NCBI GenBank assembly: GCA_016716225.1
Contig: JADJWT010000001.1
Span: 868,001-932,000 of the forward strand
Length of the DNA stretch: 64,000 nucleotides
Origin: Ignavibacteriota bacterium
GTDB lineage: Bacteria; Bacteroidota; Ignavibacteria; Ignavibacteriales; Melioribacteraceae
Direction of reading: 5' to 3'
The notes under the pieces were generated by a model that worked only from the letters and a program-made list of their open reading frames with translations, did not search any database and was not told the origin of the DNA. Made by a program: the position numbers and the translations under genes. Of the stretch, positions 1-8,788 are shown one piece after another; within the stretch, counting starts at the first letter, position 1; every line of letters starts with the position of its first letter.

Positions 1-1592
1 AGAGTATCAATTTGTTTAACAAAAGGTTTAATGCCTTTACTTAATCTATAATTTCTAACTTGCAAAATATCTTGTTCAATTTCTTTAATTTCGCTTTTAA
101 GTACAAATTTGCCGATTTGAAAATCTGAGAATCCTAATTTTTTTGCATCAATTAATAATTGGTCTGGTAATTCTTCTAACGAATTATATTTATGCAATTC
201 ATATTTATAATCATAAATATTTTTAAGTTTTACCAAAAACCATTTGTCAATTTTAGACAGTTCATAAATTTCATCAACTGTTAATCCTTCCTTAAACGCT
301 TGAGCAATTACAAATATTCTCATATCGGTGGGATTAAGCAACATATCTTTAATATCTGATGTGGGAATATCTTTATTCCCAACAAATCCATGCATTCCTT
401 GTCCAATCATTCTCAACCCTTTTTGAATTGCTTCTTCAAAGGTTTTGCCGATTGCCATTACTTCACCGACACTTTTCATACTGCTTCCAATTTGATTGGA
501 AACTCCATGAAATTTATTTAAATCCCATCGAGGAATTTTGCAGACGATATAATCTAATGCAGGTTCAAAAAATGCAGATGTGGTTTTAGTTACTGAATTT
601 TTTAATTCATAAAGTCCATAACCCAAAGCCAATTTTGCCGCAACAAATGCAAGCGGATATCCAGTTGCTTTGCTTGCCAATGCACTGGAACGAGATAATC
701 TCGCATTAACTTCGATAACTCTATAATCTTCTGAAAATGGATCGAGCGCATATTGAACATTACATTCACCAACAATTCCGATATGTTGAATTAATTTTAT
801 TGCAATTTCACGAAGTTTATGATATTCGGTATTTGTTAAAGTTTGAGAAGGCGCAACCACAATACTTTCGCCGGTATGAATTCCAAGCGGATCAAAATTT
901 TCCATATTACAAACTGTGATGCAATTGTTGTAACAATCTCGCACAACTTCGTATTCAACTTCTTTCCAACCTTTTAAAGATTCTTCAACTAAAATTTGAT
1001 CAGAATACGAAAGAGCTTTTGATGATAAAATTTCTAACTCTTCTGCATTTACACAGAATCCGCTTCCTTGTCCGCCTAATGTATAAGCGGCTCTAACAAT
1101 TATTGGAAATCCTAAATCATCGGCTGCTTTTAATGCATCTTCAACAGAAGTAACTGCAACACTTTTAGGAGTTTTAATATTAATTTTCTTAAGTGTGTTT
1201 GCAAATAGTTCTCGATCTTCAGTATCCATTATTGCTTTAATTGGAGTTCCAAGAACTTTTAAATTATATTTTTCAAAAACGTTTGTTTTAAAAAGTTCAA
1301 TTCCGCAATTTAGTGCCGTTTGTCCGCCGAACGAAAGTAAAACTCCATCCGGTTTTTCTTTTGCAATTACTTGCTCAACAAAATATGGCGTAACCGGAAG
1401 AAAATAAACTTTATCTGCAATATTTTCTGATGTTTGAACTGTAGCAATATTTGGATTGATTAAAACTGTTTCAATATTTTCTTCACGCAAAGCTTTTAAT
1501 GCTTGCGATCCGGAATAATCGAATTCTCCGGCTTCTCCAATTTTTAGAGCACCGGAACCTAATATCAAAACTTTTTTAATTTCTTTATTCAT
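1..1592 (-). CDS. carB: Carbamoyl-phosphate synthase large subunit, N-terminal half (cut by window edge)
   Basis: Translating the minus strand from the ATG at 1592 gives [20 protein letters not shown] followed by [18 protein letters not shown], the start of the first ATP-grasp synthetase unit in the form usual for Bacteroidota. About 530 codons are present and the visible end reads VKQIDT, which in CarB lies near the start of the second synthetase half, so the C-terminal half lies beyond position 1. CarB makes carbamoyl phosphate from bicarbonate, ammonia supplied by CarA and two ATP, feeding pyrimidine and arginine synthesis. It follows carA on the same strand after a 76-base gap that holds a small hairpin. 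Confidence 0.95.
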   Translation of the reverse strand, partial: MNKEIKKVLILGSGALKIGEAGEFDYSGSQALKALREENIETVLINPNIATVQTSENIADKVYFLPVTPYFVEQVIAKEKPDGVLLSFGGQTALNCGIELFKTNVFEKYNLKVLGTPIKAIMDTEDRELFANTLKKINIKTPKSVAVTSVEDALKAADDLGFPIIVRAAYTLGGQGSGFCVNAEELEILSSKALSYSDQILVEESLKGWKEVEYEVVRDCYNNCITVCNMENFDPLGIHTGESIVVAPSQTLTNTEYHKLREIAIKLIQHIGIVGECNVQYALDPFSEDYRVIEVNARLSRSSALASKATGYPLAFVAAKLALGYGLYELKNSVTKTTSAFFEPALDYIVCKIPRWDLNKFHGVSNQIGSSMKSVGEVMAIGKTFEEAIQKGLRMIGQGMHGFVGNKDIPTSDIKDMLLNPTDMRIFVIAQAFKEGLTVDEIYELSKIDKWFLVKLKNIYDYKYELHKYNSLEELPDQLLIDAKKLGFSDFQIGKFVLKSEIKEIEQDILQVRNYRLSKGIKPFVKQIDT

Positions 1593-1611
1593 TTATCAAA
1601 CTTTTTATTCT

Positions 1612-1640
1612 GTTATTCCGAACTTGATCCGGAATCTACG
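1612..1640. repeat. Small hairpin element between carA and carB
   Basis: ATTCCG and CGGAAT arms flank the loop in the 76-base carA-carB gap (about 1615-1635). It resembles the short dispersed palindromes seen elsewhere in this window (for example 36368-36392). There is no T-run after it on the minus strand, so a strong terminator is unlikely. Confidence 0.4.
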
Positions 1641-1668
1641 ATGCTGAAAAAAATCAGTATAGCTAAAA

Positions 1669-2742
1669 TTATTTATTTATTAAATTTAAAAATTCATCAA
1701 ATAAAAACTCAGTATCCGTTGGACCGCTAGATGCTTCGGGGTGAAACTGAGTTGAAAAAAATGGCTTATTTTTATGTCTAATTCCTTCACATGTATCATC
1801 ATTCAAATTTACAAAATATGGTTCCCAACCTTCATCTAAATGAGAATCATCAACAGCAAACCCATGATTTTGCGAAGTTATAAAACATTTATTTGTTCCA
1901 ACTTGTAAAACCGGCTGGTTATGACTTCGATGCCCGTATTTCAATTTATAAATTGAACCGCCCGCAGCTAACGATAAAAGCTGGTTTCCCATACAAATTC
2001 CAAAAATTGGCTTTTCAATTTTAATTGCGTTTTTCAAGTTATTAACAGTTTCTTCGCAAAAAGTTGGATCACCTGGACCATTTGATAAAACAACTCCATC
2101 ATATTCTTCATTTGTAAAATCAAAATTCCACGGGACTTTAACAACGGTAGTGTCTCGTTTTAGCAAACATCTTACAATATTATTTTTCACACCCATATCA
2201 ACTAAAACAATTTTTTTCTTTCCGTTGCCATATATTACTTTTTCTTTTACACTAACTTTATCAACAAGATTTTCAACATTTGGATCAACAAATTCAATAT
2301 CTTCATTTTCAAAAACTAATTTGCCAAGCATTGATCCTTTTTCTCTCAACTTTTTGGTCAAAGCTCTTGTGTCAACTCCAAAAATGCCGGGAATTTTATT
2401 TTCAATTAACCATTGCGATAAACTTTTTTTAGCATTCCAGTGGCTGTATTCAAAAGAATAATCCGAAATTACAAATCCTTTTACTTGAATTTTATCAGAT
2501 TCAAAAATGTCGGGAATTCCATTTTCGAATTTATCATCCGGAACACCATAATTTCCAATAAGTGGATATGTTGAAATTAAGATTTGTCCGTAATATGAAG
2601 GATCCGTAAGACTTTCTGGGTAGCCGGTCATGGCAGTATTAAAAACAACTTCTCCGGAAGTTGATGCTTCATATCCAAAAGAAAATCCGTTATAACTTGA
2701 GCCATCTTCTAGGATTAAGGAAATTCTTTTAGGTTTTTGCAT
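1669..2742 (-). CDS. carA: Carbamoyl-phosphate synthase small (glutaminase) subunit
   Basis: The 357-residue product is the class I glutamine amidotransferase partner of CarB and hydrolyses glutamine to supply ammonia. The N-terminal CarA domain begins with QKPKRISLILEDGS and has GYPESLTDPSYYGQI. The C-terminal amidotransferase domain carries the nucleophile in GICMGNQ (Cys250) and the QFHPEAS His/Glu pair (His334, Glu336). I chose the ATG at 2742. An upstream ATG at 2805 would add 21 residues (MKVVFLTNQF...) that do not match the family start. Same strand as carB and probably co-transcribed. Confidence 0.93.
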   Translation of the reverse strand: MQKPKRISLILEDGSSYNGFSFGYEASTSGEVVFNTAMTGYPESLTDPSYYGQILISTYPLIGNYGVPDDKFENGIPDIFESDKIQVKGFVISDYSFEYSHWNAKKSLSQWLIENKIPGIFGVDTRALTKKLREKGSMLGKLVFENEDIEFVDPNVENLVDKVSVKEKVIYGNGKKKIVLVDMGVKNNIVRCLLKRDTTVVKVPWNFDFTNEEYDGVVLSNGPGDPTFCEETVNNLKNAIKIEKPIFGICMGNQLLSLAAGGSIYKLKYGHRSHNQPVLQVGTNKCFITSQNHGFAVDDSHLDEGWEPYFVNLNDDTCEGIRHKNKPFFSTQFHPEASSGPTDTEFLFDEFLNLINK

Positions 2743-2952
2743 CAAATAGTATTGAAAATGGTGTGTTAGTTTGTAAAATTGATTTGTTAAAAATACAACT
2801 TTCACAGATAATTAAGAAATTATTTAGCAAAATATCCAATTATTTTATGATTTCTTTCGAATTTATTCAATTATTGGAATAAATATTATTGTATACACAT
2901 AAAGTATCAGCTAAAAATATTTAGACAAATGTTATACTATTTCACAAAAATC

Positions 2953-2984
2953 TTGACAAAAATTAGACAATTTCCTAAATTGTC
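2953..2984 (+). promoter_or_regulatory. Putative CarH-type operator/promoter upstream of TonB receptor and photolyase
   Basis: TTGACAAAAATTAGACA starts at 2953: two GACA units start at 2955 and 2966, exactly 11 bp apart. TTGACA (2953-2958), a 17-bp spacer and TAAATT (2976-2981) look like a -35/-10 pair ending 23 bases before the ATG at 3005. The second GACAATTT also pairs with AAATTGTC (to 2984) as an inverted repeat. The same TTGACAAwwATTAGACA element lies in the carH/crt divergent promoter region (8215-8316). Binding by the light regulator is inferred. Confidence 0.6.
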
Positions 2985-3004
2985 AATAAAAATTTGAGAA
3001 ATTA

Positions 3005-5284
3005 ATGAAAATTAAGACATTGGTTGGCATTTTACTTTTTTTTATATCGAAATTTATGATAGCACAATCGACTGGGATTATTTCCGGAAAAGTAATTGAC
3101 ATCGTAACGAAGGAATCATTACCTGGAGTTAATGTAATTGTTGAAGGTACAAATTTTGGTTCATCTACTGATATAAACGGTGAATTCAAAATTTCAAATG
3201 TACCCGTAGGAAATTACAAAGTAAAAGTTAGTTTTATCGGTTACAATTCAATTACCAAATCCGATATAATTGTCAACTCAGCAAAACCTGCATTTTTGGA
3301 TTTTCAATTAAGTGAATCTGTAATTGAATTAGAAGGAGTAACTGTTACTTCTAATTTTTTTGAAAATACTCCAATTGAAGTTAACAGTGTGAAAAAATTT
3401 AGCTACGAAGAAATTAGAAGAGCTCCGGGTGGATTCGAAGACGTTGTGCGCGCTCTTTCAATTTTGCCGGGTGTTGCAAAACAAAGTGCCGGAAGGAATG
3501 ATTTGGTTGTAAGAGGCGGCGCTCCATCAGAAAATCTTTATGTAGTAGATGGATTTGTAATCCCAAATATTAATCATTTTGGAAACCAAGGTGCAACTGG
3601 CGGGCCACTTAGTTTTGTTAATTTGGATTATGTAAATGAAACAACATTTTCAACTGGTGGATTTCAAGTCAATTATGGCGATAAACTTTCTTCTGTTTTA
3701 AAAATTGATTTGCGCGAAGCAAGGAAAGATCATATAGGAGGAAAAGCTTTGGTTTCGGCTTCACAATTTGGGTTTAATCTTGAAGGACCGGTAACTGAAA
3801 AAAGTAATTTCATTTTTTCAGTTAGAAGAAGTTATTTGGATTTTATTTTCAATGCAGCTGGTTTTAATTTTGTTCCAGAATATTATGATTTGCTTGCAAA
3901 ATATACTTATGATATAGATAAATCAAATAAATTTTCTTATTTATTTGTTGGTGCTTTAGATAGAGTGAAATTTAATAATAATAATTCTGAGGATATTTAT
4001 GATAATTCCAGAATTTTAGGTAATGATCAAAATCAATATGTAACCGGAGTTTCATTCAGACATTTATTTGAAAAAGGATTTTATAATTTAACTCTGAGTA
4101 GAAATTATATAAGTTATGATGGTTTTCAAAATGATACTTTACTAAACCCAATCTTTTTGAATAAATCCAAAGAAGCAGAACATGAATTAAAAGGCGATAT
4201 TGTTTTTAAAATTGCGAAAGCTTCCGAATTGAATTTTGGTGTTTCCGGTAAATTAATAAATTTCAATAGCGATATTTTATTTCCTTCAAAATTTGTAACA
4301 ACTTTTGGCGAAACTCTTCCAATCACATCAGCAAATGTTAATGAAAATTATTACAAAGCTGGAATTTATGCGTTGTACAGCGCTTATTATTTCAACAGTT
4401 TCAGATTTAATTTTGGTCTTAGAGCAAATTACTTTAATGCAATTGATACAAAAATTACAGTTAGTCCAAGACTTTCACTTGCATATGATTTAAACACCTT
4501 AACTAAAATTAATTTTAGTACCGGGATTTACAGACAAAGTCCTTCTTATATTTGGTTAACCTTAAATGAGAATAAATCACTTGAACCAATTCAAGTTAAC
4601 CAGTACATTTTGGGACTTTCTCATTTGTTAACTGAACATACACAAGTAAAATTAGAAGCATTTTATAAAGATTATTCAAAATATCCTACAAGTGAATTAA
4701 GAAACTACTTGGTTTTAGCAAATACCGGAGCCGGTTATCCCGGTGCCGATGATAATTTCTCAACTTATGGATTAGAACCACTTACAAGTAAAGGAAATGG
4801 ATTTTCAAGAGGATTGGAATTTTCCATGCAGAAAAAATCTGCATCCAATAATCATTACGGAATTTTAAGTGTAACATATAGCCAAAATAAATTTACAGGA
4901 CTTGATAATATTGAAAGAACCGGACAATATGATCAAACATGGATTGTAAGTTTAAGTGCCGGATATATTTTCAATGAAAATTGGGAAGCTTCAATGAAAT
5001 TCAGATATGCTTCGGGAAATCCTTACACACCGTATAATTTTGATGGAACACAAAATATTCTAGATTATTTAACAGCACGATTAGACGCTTCCCATAGTTT
5101 AGATTTGCGTGTTGATAGAAGATGGGATTTTACCGGATTGAATTTAATTGCATACATTGATATTCAAAATGTTTACAATCAAAAAAATGAAAGTAATGTA
5201 AAATGGAATTACGCAAAAATGGAAATTGATAAACAATCAGAAATCGGAATTCTTCCATCAATTGGAATTAGTTTAGAATTTTAG
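3005..5284 (+). CDS. TonB-dependent outer-membrane receptor with carboxypeptidase-like N-terminal domain
   Basis: This 759-residue protein has a signal peptide (about 1-20, ending near FMIAQ), a CarboxypepD_reg-like beta-sandwich (about 24-110, with SLPGVNVIVEGTNFGSSTDI), a plug domain (about 115-230, with RGGAPSENLYVVDGF) and a 22-strand-type beta barrel ending in the aromatic-terminated GISLEF. Such receptors import large or scarce ligands with energy from TonB-ExbBD; the ligand cannot be read from the sequence. It sits 43 bases before the photolyase on the same strand and behind a promoter that shares the operator element of the carotenoid/photoreceptor genes, so it probably belongs to the light regulon. 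A cobalamin ligand would be attractive but is speculation. Confidence 0.85.
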   Translation: MKIKTLVGILLFFISKFMIAQSTGIISGKVIDIVTKESLPGVNVIVEGTNFGSSTDINGEFKISNVPVGNYKVKVSFIGYNSITKSDIIVNSAKPAFLDFQLSESVIELEGVTVTSNFFENTPIEVNSVKKFSYEEIRRAPGGFEDVVRALSILPGVAKQSAGRNDLVVRGGAPSENLYVVDGFVIPNINHFGNQGATGGPLSFVNLDYVNETTFSTGGFQVNYGDKLSSVLKIDLREARKDHIGGKALVSASQFGFNLEGPVTEKSNFIFSVRRSYLDFIFNAAGFNFVPEYYDLLAKYTYDIDKSNKFSYLFVGALDRVKFNNNNSEDIYDNSRILGNDQNQYVTGVSFRHLFEKGFYNLTLSRNYISYDGFQNDTLLNPIFLNKSKEAEHELKGDIVFKIAKASELNFGVSGKLINFNSDILFPSKFVTTFGETLPITSANVNENYYKAGIYALYSAYYFNSFRFNFGLRANYFNAIDTKITVSPRLSLAYDLNTLTKINFSTGIYRQSPSYIWLTLNENKSLEPIQVNQYILGLSHLLTEHTQVKLEAFYKDYSKYPTSELRNYLVLANTGAGYPGADDNFSTYGLEPLTSKGNGFSRGLEFSMQKKSASNNHYGILSVTYSQNKFTGLDNIERTGQYDQTWIVSLSAGYIFNENWEASMKFRYASGNPYTPYNFDGTQNILDYLTARLDASHSLDLRVDRRWDFTGLNLIAYIDIQNVYNQKNESNVKWNYAKMEIDKQSEIGILPSIGISLEF

Positions 5285-5327
5285 CTAAAAATTTTTTTGA
5301 CTTTTGACTTTTACTTTTTAACTATCA

Positions 5328-6689
5328 ATGAATATAAATAGAATAAGATGTTTGAAGAGTGGTGAAATTGAGAAAGGTCCAATTGTATATTGGATGCAGC
5401 GCGAACAACGAGTAAACGATAATTGGGCTTTAATTTATGCTTACGAAAAAGCAAAAGAGAAAAATGAAAAATTAATTGTTGTTTTTAATTTGGTAACAGA
5501 ATTTCTTCAAGCCACTTACCGTCAATATTATTTTATGTTAGAAGGATTGAAAGAAGTCGAGAAAAATTTAACTAACTTTAATATTAATTTTTTTGTAACA
5601 ACCGGAAAACCCGAAGAAGAAATTCCAAAATTTGTTGCAACACACAATGCCGGCTTGCTTATTACAGATTTTAATCCATTAAAAATTATTAACAATTGGA
5701 AAGAAAAAGTTTCGCAGAAAATTACTATTCCCTTTTACGAAGTTGATGCACACAATATAATTCCGGTTTGGAAAACTTCAAGCAAATTAGAATTTGCCGC
5801 TTATACAATTCGCCCAAAAATAAAAAAATTACTTCCGGAATATTTAGATGAATTTCCGAAATTAGAAAAATTTAGTAAAAATAATTTTATTCAAAATAAA
5901 ATTGATTGGGATAAATTGTATAAATATTTAAAAATAAATTTTGATGTAGAGCCGGTTAATAAATTTATCCCGGGTGAAAATTATGCAAATAATATTCTTC
6001 AAAAATTTATTGAGGTAAAATTGCAGAATTATAATGAAGATCGTAACAATCCTAATTCAGATGGACTTTCTAACATTTCTCCTTATTTACATTTTGGACA
6101 AATTTCAGCTCAAAGAATTGCATTAATACTAAATAGTTTTGATCAAAATAATATTTCCGTTTCATCATATTTAGAAGAATTAATTGTACGAAGAGAACTT
6201 GCGGATAATTTTTGTTTCTACAATAAAAATTATGATAACTTTGATGGATTTCACGATTGGGCAAAATTAACTTTGAATGAACACAGAAATGATAAACGTG
6301 AATTTATTTATACTTTGGAAGAATTTGAATTTGCAAAAACCCATGATGAACTTTGGAATTCTGCTCAAATAGAAATGGTTACAACCGGCAAAATGCACGG
6401 TTATATGAGAATGTATTGGGCAAAGAAAATTTTGGAATGGACAAAATCTCCCAAGGAAGCTTTGGAAATTGGAATTTACTTAAATGATAAATATGAATTA
6501 GACGGGCGAGATCCAAACGGTTATGTGGGTTTAGCTTGGTCAATTGGCGGCATACATGATAGGGCATGGAACGAAAGAAATGTTTTCGGAAAAATTCGAT
6601 ATATGAATTTTAACGGATGCAAAAGAAAATTTGATGTAAAAAATTACATTGAAAAATTCGGAAATGCAGATCAGCAAAATTTGTTTTAA
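5328..6689 (+). CDS. phr: Class II CPD photolyase (DNA photorepair flavoenzyme)
   Basis: The 453-residue product matches class II (eukaryotic/methanogen-like) cyclobutane pyrimidine dimer photolyases. The N-terminal antenna-type Rossmann domain starts YWMQREQRVNDNWALIYA. The C-terminal FAD domain has HGYMRMYWAKKILEW, LNDKYELDGRDPNGYVGLAW and GIHDRAW, which are hallmarks of the class. It uses blue/near-UV light and FADH- to split thymine dimers. It follows the TonB receptor by 43 bases and probably shares its promoter at 2953-2984, which explains light-linked expression. It converges on the peroxidase gene at 6708. Confidence 0.93.
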   Translation: MNINRIRCLKSGEIEKGPIVYWMQREQRVNDNWALIYAYEKAKEKNEKLIVVFNLVTEFLQATYRQYYFMLEGLKEVEKNLTNFNINFFVTTGKPEEEIPKFVATHNAGLLITDFNPLKIINNWKEKVSQKITIPFYEVDAHNIIPVWKTSSKLEFAAYTIRPKIKKLLPEYLDEFPKLEKFSKNNFIQNKIDWDKLYKYLKINFDVEPVNKFIPGENYANNILQKFIEVKLQNYNEDRNNPNSDGLSNISPYLHFGQISAQRIALILNSFDQNNISVSSYLEELIVRRELADNFCFYNKNYDNFDGFHDWAKLTLNEHRNDKREFIYTLEEFEFAKTHDELWNSAQIEMVTTGKMHGYMRMYWAKKILEWTKSPKEALEIGIYLNDKYELDGRDPNGYVGLAWSIGGIHDRAWNERNVFGKIRYMNFNGCKRKFDVKNYIEKFGNADQQNLF

Positions 6690-6707
6690 TTAAAATATAT
6701 TCCTTAT

Positions 6708-7262
6708 TTATTTTGCTAATTCTTGCTCAATAAGCGAAGTAATTTTTTCACTCTCCGGAGTTGTAATACTTCTAAATCTATCAACGACATTTCCTTCTTT
6801 ATCAATAATGAATTTTTCAAAATTCCATTTTATATCAGATTTTCCGGTTTGGGAATTATTTGTTAAAACTTCAAACAAAGGTGATTTATCATTTCCCAAA
6901 ACTTTTACTTTATCAAACATTGGAAAAGTTACATTAAAATTCAGTGAACAAAATTCTTGAATTTCTTTATTTGTTCCGGGTTCTTGTCCGCCGAAATCAT
7001 TACATGGAAATCCCAAAATTTCAAATCCTTGATCTTTATATTTTTGATAAATTTTTTGCAATCCCTCATATTGATTTGTAAATCCGCATTTACTTGCCAC
7101 ATTTACAATAAGCAAAACTTTTCCTTTGTAATCGGAAAGTTTCACTTCTATTTTGTTAATATCTTTAACAATAATATTTGAAATATTAGGAGAGTTTTCA
7201 CTATTTTCATTAAACAATCCTAAAAATGAGCTGATAGTTAAGAACATTGTACTGATATTCAT
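6708..7262 (-). CDS. Glutathione peroxidase family (probably thioredoxin-dependent) peroxidase
   Basis: The 184-residue thioredoxin-fold peroxidase has NVASKCGFT (peroxidatic Cys59), FPCNDFGGQEP (Gln93) and WNF (Trp146, Asn147), the usual catalytic set. Cys105 in EFCSLNF sits where the resolving Cys of thioredoxin-dependent members lies. The first 20-25 residues are hydrophobic and may be a signal or anchor; no CxxC precedes the core. An AAGGAAAA ribosome-binding sequence precedes the ATG at 7262. The gene starts 23 bases after the photoreceptor gene on the same strand, so both are likely one transcript. It would remove peroxides made under light. Confidence 0.9.
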   Translation of the reverse strand: MNISTMFLTISSFLGLFNENSENSPNISNIIVKDINKIEVKLSDYKGKVLLIVNVASKCGFTNQYEGLQKIYQKYKDQGFEILGFPCNDFGGQEPGTNKEIQEFCSLNFNVTFPMFDKVKVLGNDKSPLFEVLTNNSQTGKSDIKWNFEKFIIDKEGNVVDRFRSITTPESEKITSLIEQELAK

Positions 7263-7285
7263 AGATTTTCCTTTATAATGGAATT

Positions 7286-8209
7286 CTATTTACGAACAAG
7301 TGAAAGATGATTTCTAAATTCATTTAAATTAACAATTATTTTTGCGTTCATTTTTTTTAAAATATTTTCATAGGAATGAACGCTTCTGCCACCGGCAATT
7401 ACTTGTGTTCCGTTAATCAACAGCTTGCTAATTTTTACCATTTCTTTATCAAGCATTATATCATCGGAAGGATAAACAATGCTGATTGCAACAATTTTGG
7501 GATGAATTTTTTCAATTGCTGCAGCAATTTCTTCGCCGGGTAAATCCGGACCAATATAAGTTACATCCCAACCGTCTGATGATGCAACAACTCCAACAAT
7601 TAATGCGCCAAGTTCATGGTGCTGACCTTTTGGCGTTGCAATTAATATTTTGGGTGCATTTGTATCAACTAAATTTGAATCAATTATTTGTGTTAAAAAT
7701 TTGCGAATTATTGTTGTAGAAATATGCTCGTGCATAATTCTTATTTCGCCGGATTTCCACAAATCACCAATTTGTTCAATTAAAGGAGTTATAATTTTTT
7801 CTATTAAAATTGGTTGAGTGAAATTAATTTGCGCAGAATAAAGTTCTTGCTCAAAAGATTTTTTATCTAAAGATTTTATAAAAGTTATACAATTATTAAT
7901 GGTCTGCTGAATTGTTTTTTCGTTTGTATTTAATTCTTCAACTTTCTTCTCTGTAATTTTCTCACCAAACAATTCTTTTAATTGATCAATTGAATAATTG
8001 GAAATTACTCCAATTGAATAACCACTTTTTGAAGCTTTAGCAAGTAAGGATAATTTTTCAACATCCTCTTTAGAATAAAGTCGGCGGTTTGTATCAGTTC
8101 TGTTGGGTATAACTAATTTATATCTTTTTTCCCAAATTCTGATTACATGTTCTGTTAAACCGGTTAAATCTGCAACAGCTCTAATTGGGTACTTTACTAT
8201 ATTTTCCAT
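7286..8209 (-). CDS. carH: MerR-type B12-binding photoreceptor/repressor, CarH/LitR family
   Basis: The 307-residue regulator has an N-terminal MerR winged helix (about 6-75, with TEHVIRIWEKRY), a helical bundle (about 95-175) and a C-terminal cobalamin-binding Rossmann domain (about 186-305). Trp151-x9-Glu161-His162 matches the W-x9-EH adenosylcobalamin pocket of CarH. GQHHELG supplies the lower-ligand His198 in HxxG. Residue 196 is Gln, where CarH usually has Glu or Asp. In studied CarH proteins, a dark tetramer bound to adenosylcobalamin represses carotenoid genes and light breaks it up. It is divergent from the carotenoid operon and co-oriented with the peroxidase gene. Operator-like 11-bp repeats lie in its own promoter (8215-8243). 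Confidence 0.9.
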   Translation of the reverse strand: MENIVKYPIRAVADLTGLTEHVIRIWEKRYKLVIPNRTDTNRRLYSKEDVEKLSLLAKASKSGYSIGVISNYSIDQLKELFGEKITEKKVEELNTNEKTIQQTINNCITFIKSLDKKSFEQELYSAQINFTQPILIEKIITPLIEQIGDLWKSGEIRIMHEHISTTIIRKFLTQIIDSNLVDTNAPKILIATPKGQHHELGALIVGVVASSDGWDVTYIGPDLPGEEIAAAIEKIHPKIVAISIVYPSDDIMLDKEMVKISKLLINGTQVIAGGRSVHSYENILKKMNAKIIVNLNEFRNHLSLVRK

Positions 8210-8214
8210 GATTA

Positions 8215-8243
8215 AAAATACAAAACTGTCTAATAATTGTCAA
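8215..8243 (-). promoter_or_regulatory. Putative autoregulatory CarH-type operator/promoter
   Basis: On the minus strand TTGACAATTATTAGACAG has two GACA units 11 bp apart (forward TGTC at 8238 and 8227). TTGACA (8243-8238), a 17-bp spacer and TATTTT (8220-8215) form a -35/-10 pair that ends 6 bases before the carH start codon at 8209, so the transcript would be leaderless or nearly so. The layout suggests the regulator represses itself. Confidence 0.6.
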
Positions 8244-8281
8244 CTTATTTGTTCAAATAAATAAAATAATTCAAATTTATC

Positions 8282-8316
8282 TTGACAAATATTAGACATT
8301 TGTCTATTTTTTGACA
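8282..8316 (+). promoter_or_regulatory. Putative CarH-type operator/promoter of the carotenoid operon
   Basis: TTGACAAATATTAGACA has GACA units at 8284 and 8295, 11 bp apart. TGTC at 8301 adds an inverted copy and a further GACA lies at 8313. TTGACA (8282-8287), a 17-bp spacer and TATTTT (8305-8310) fit a sigma-70-like promoter with a start near 8317, only about 14 bases before the ATG at 8331. Repeats over the -35 and spacer fit repression by blocking polymerase, as described for Thermus CarH. Confidence 0.65.
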
Positions 8317-8330
8317 AACAATTATTTAAG

Positions 8331-8780
8331 ATGTTCAAATTTAGTCAAACTCAAATATTCAATAAAACAACTGGGGAAATTTTTCCGTTTTTTGAAAATC
8401 CGGAAAATTTAGAAACAATTACTCCGGAATTTTTAAAATTCAAAATTGTAACTAAGAAACCTTTGATAATGAAAGTCGGTGCTGAATTTATTTATACAAT
8501 TAAATTAGGTTTTTTTAAATTTCCTTGGAAAACTTTGATAACCAAGTATGAACCAAATAAAGCTTTTGTTGATGAGCAAACATTTGGTCCATATAAAAAA
8601 TGGATTCACACACATTTTTTTGAAGAAGTTGATGGAAAAACAAAGATGATAGATATAATTGAATATGATTTATTTATTTCACCATTAAAAAATGTAATAA
8701 ATAAATTTTACGTAAGAAAAAATATTGAGAAAATATTTTTATTTAGAAGAAATTACTTAGATTCAAAATTCAACAGTTAA
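8331..8780 (+). CDS. SRPBCC-fold (START/Bet v 1-like) protein, first gene of the carotenoid operon
   Basis: The 149-residue soluble protein looks like the polyketide cyclase/START-like SRPBCC family: FFENPENLETITPEFLKFKI near the N-terminus, a central run of beta strands (GAEFIYTIKLGFFKFPWKTLI) and a C-terminal helix. Relatives bind hydrophobic ligands, and members often lie beside carotenoid or photolyase genes, but the activity is not established. It is the first gene after the light-type promoter and ends 8 bases before crtI, so a role as carotenoid or lipid binding helper is inferred only from context. Confidence 0.75.
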   Translation: MFKFSQTQIFNKTTGEIFPFFENPENLETITPEFLKFKIVTKKPLIMKVGAEFIYTIKLGFFKFPWKTLITKYEPNKAFVDEQTFGPYKKWIHTHFFEEVDGKTKMIDIIEYDLFISPLKNVINKFYVRKNIEKIFLFRRNYLDSKFNS

Positions 8781-8788
8781 AAATTGAT

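Noticed and set aside
2743..2805. N-terminal extension of carA from an ATG at 2805
   Set aside because: The added 21 residues are not CarA-like and the family start matches the ATG at 2742.
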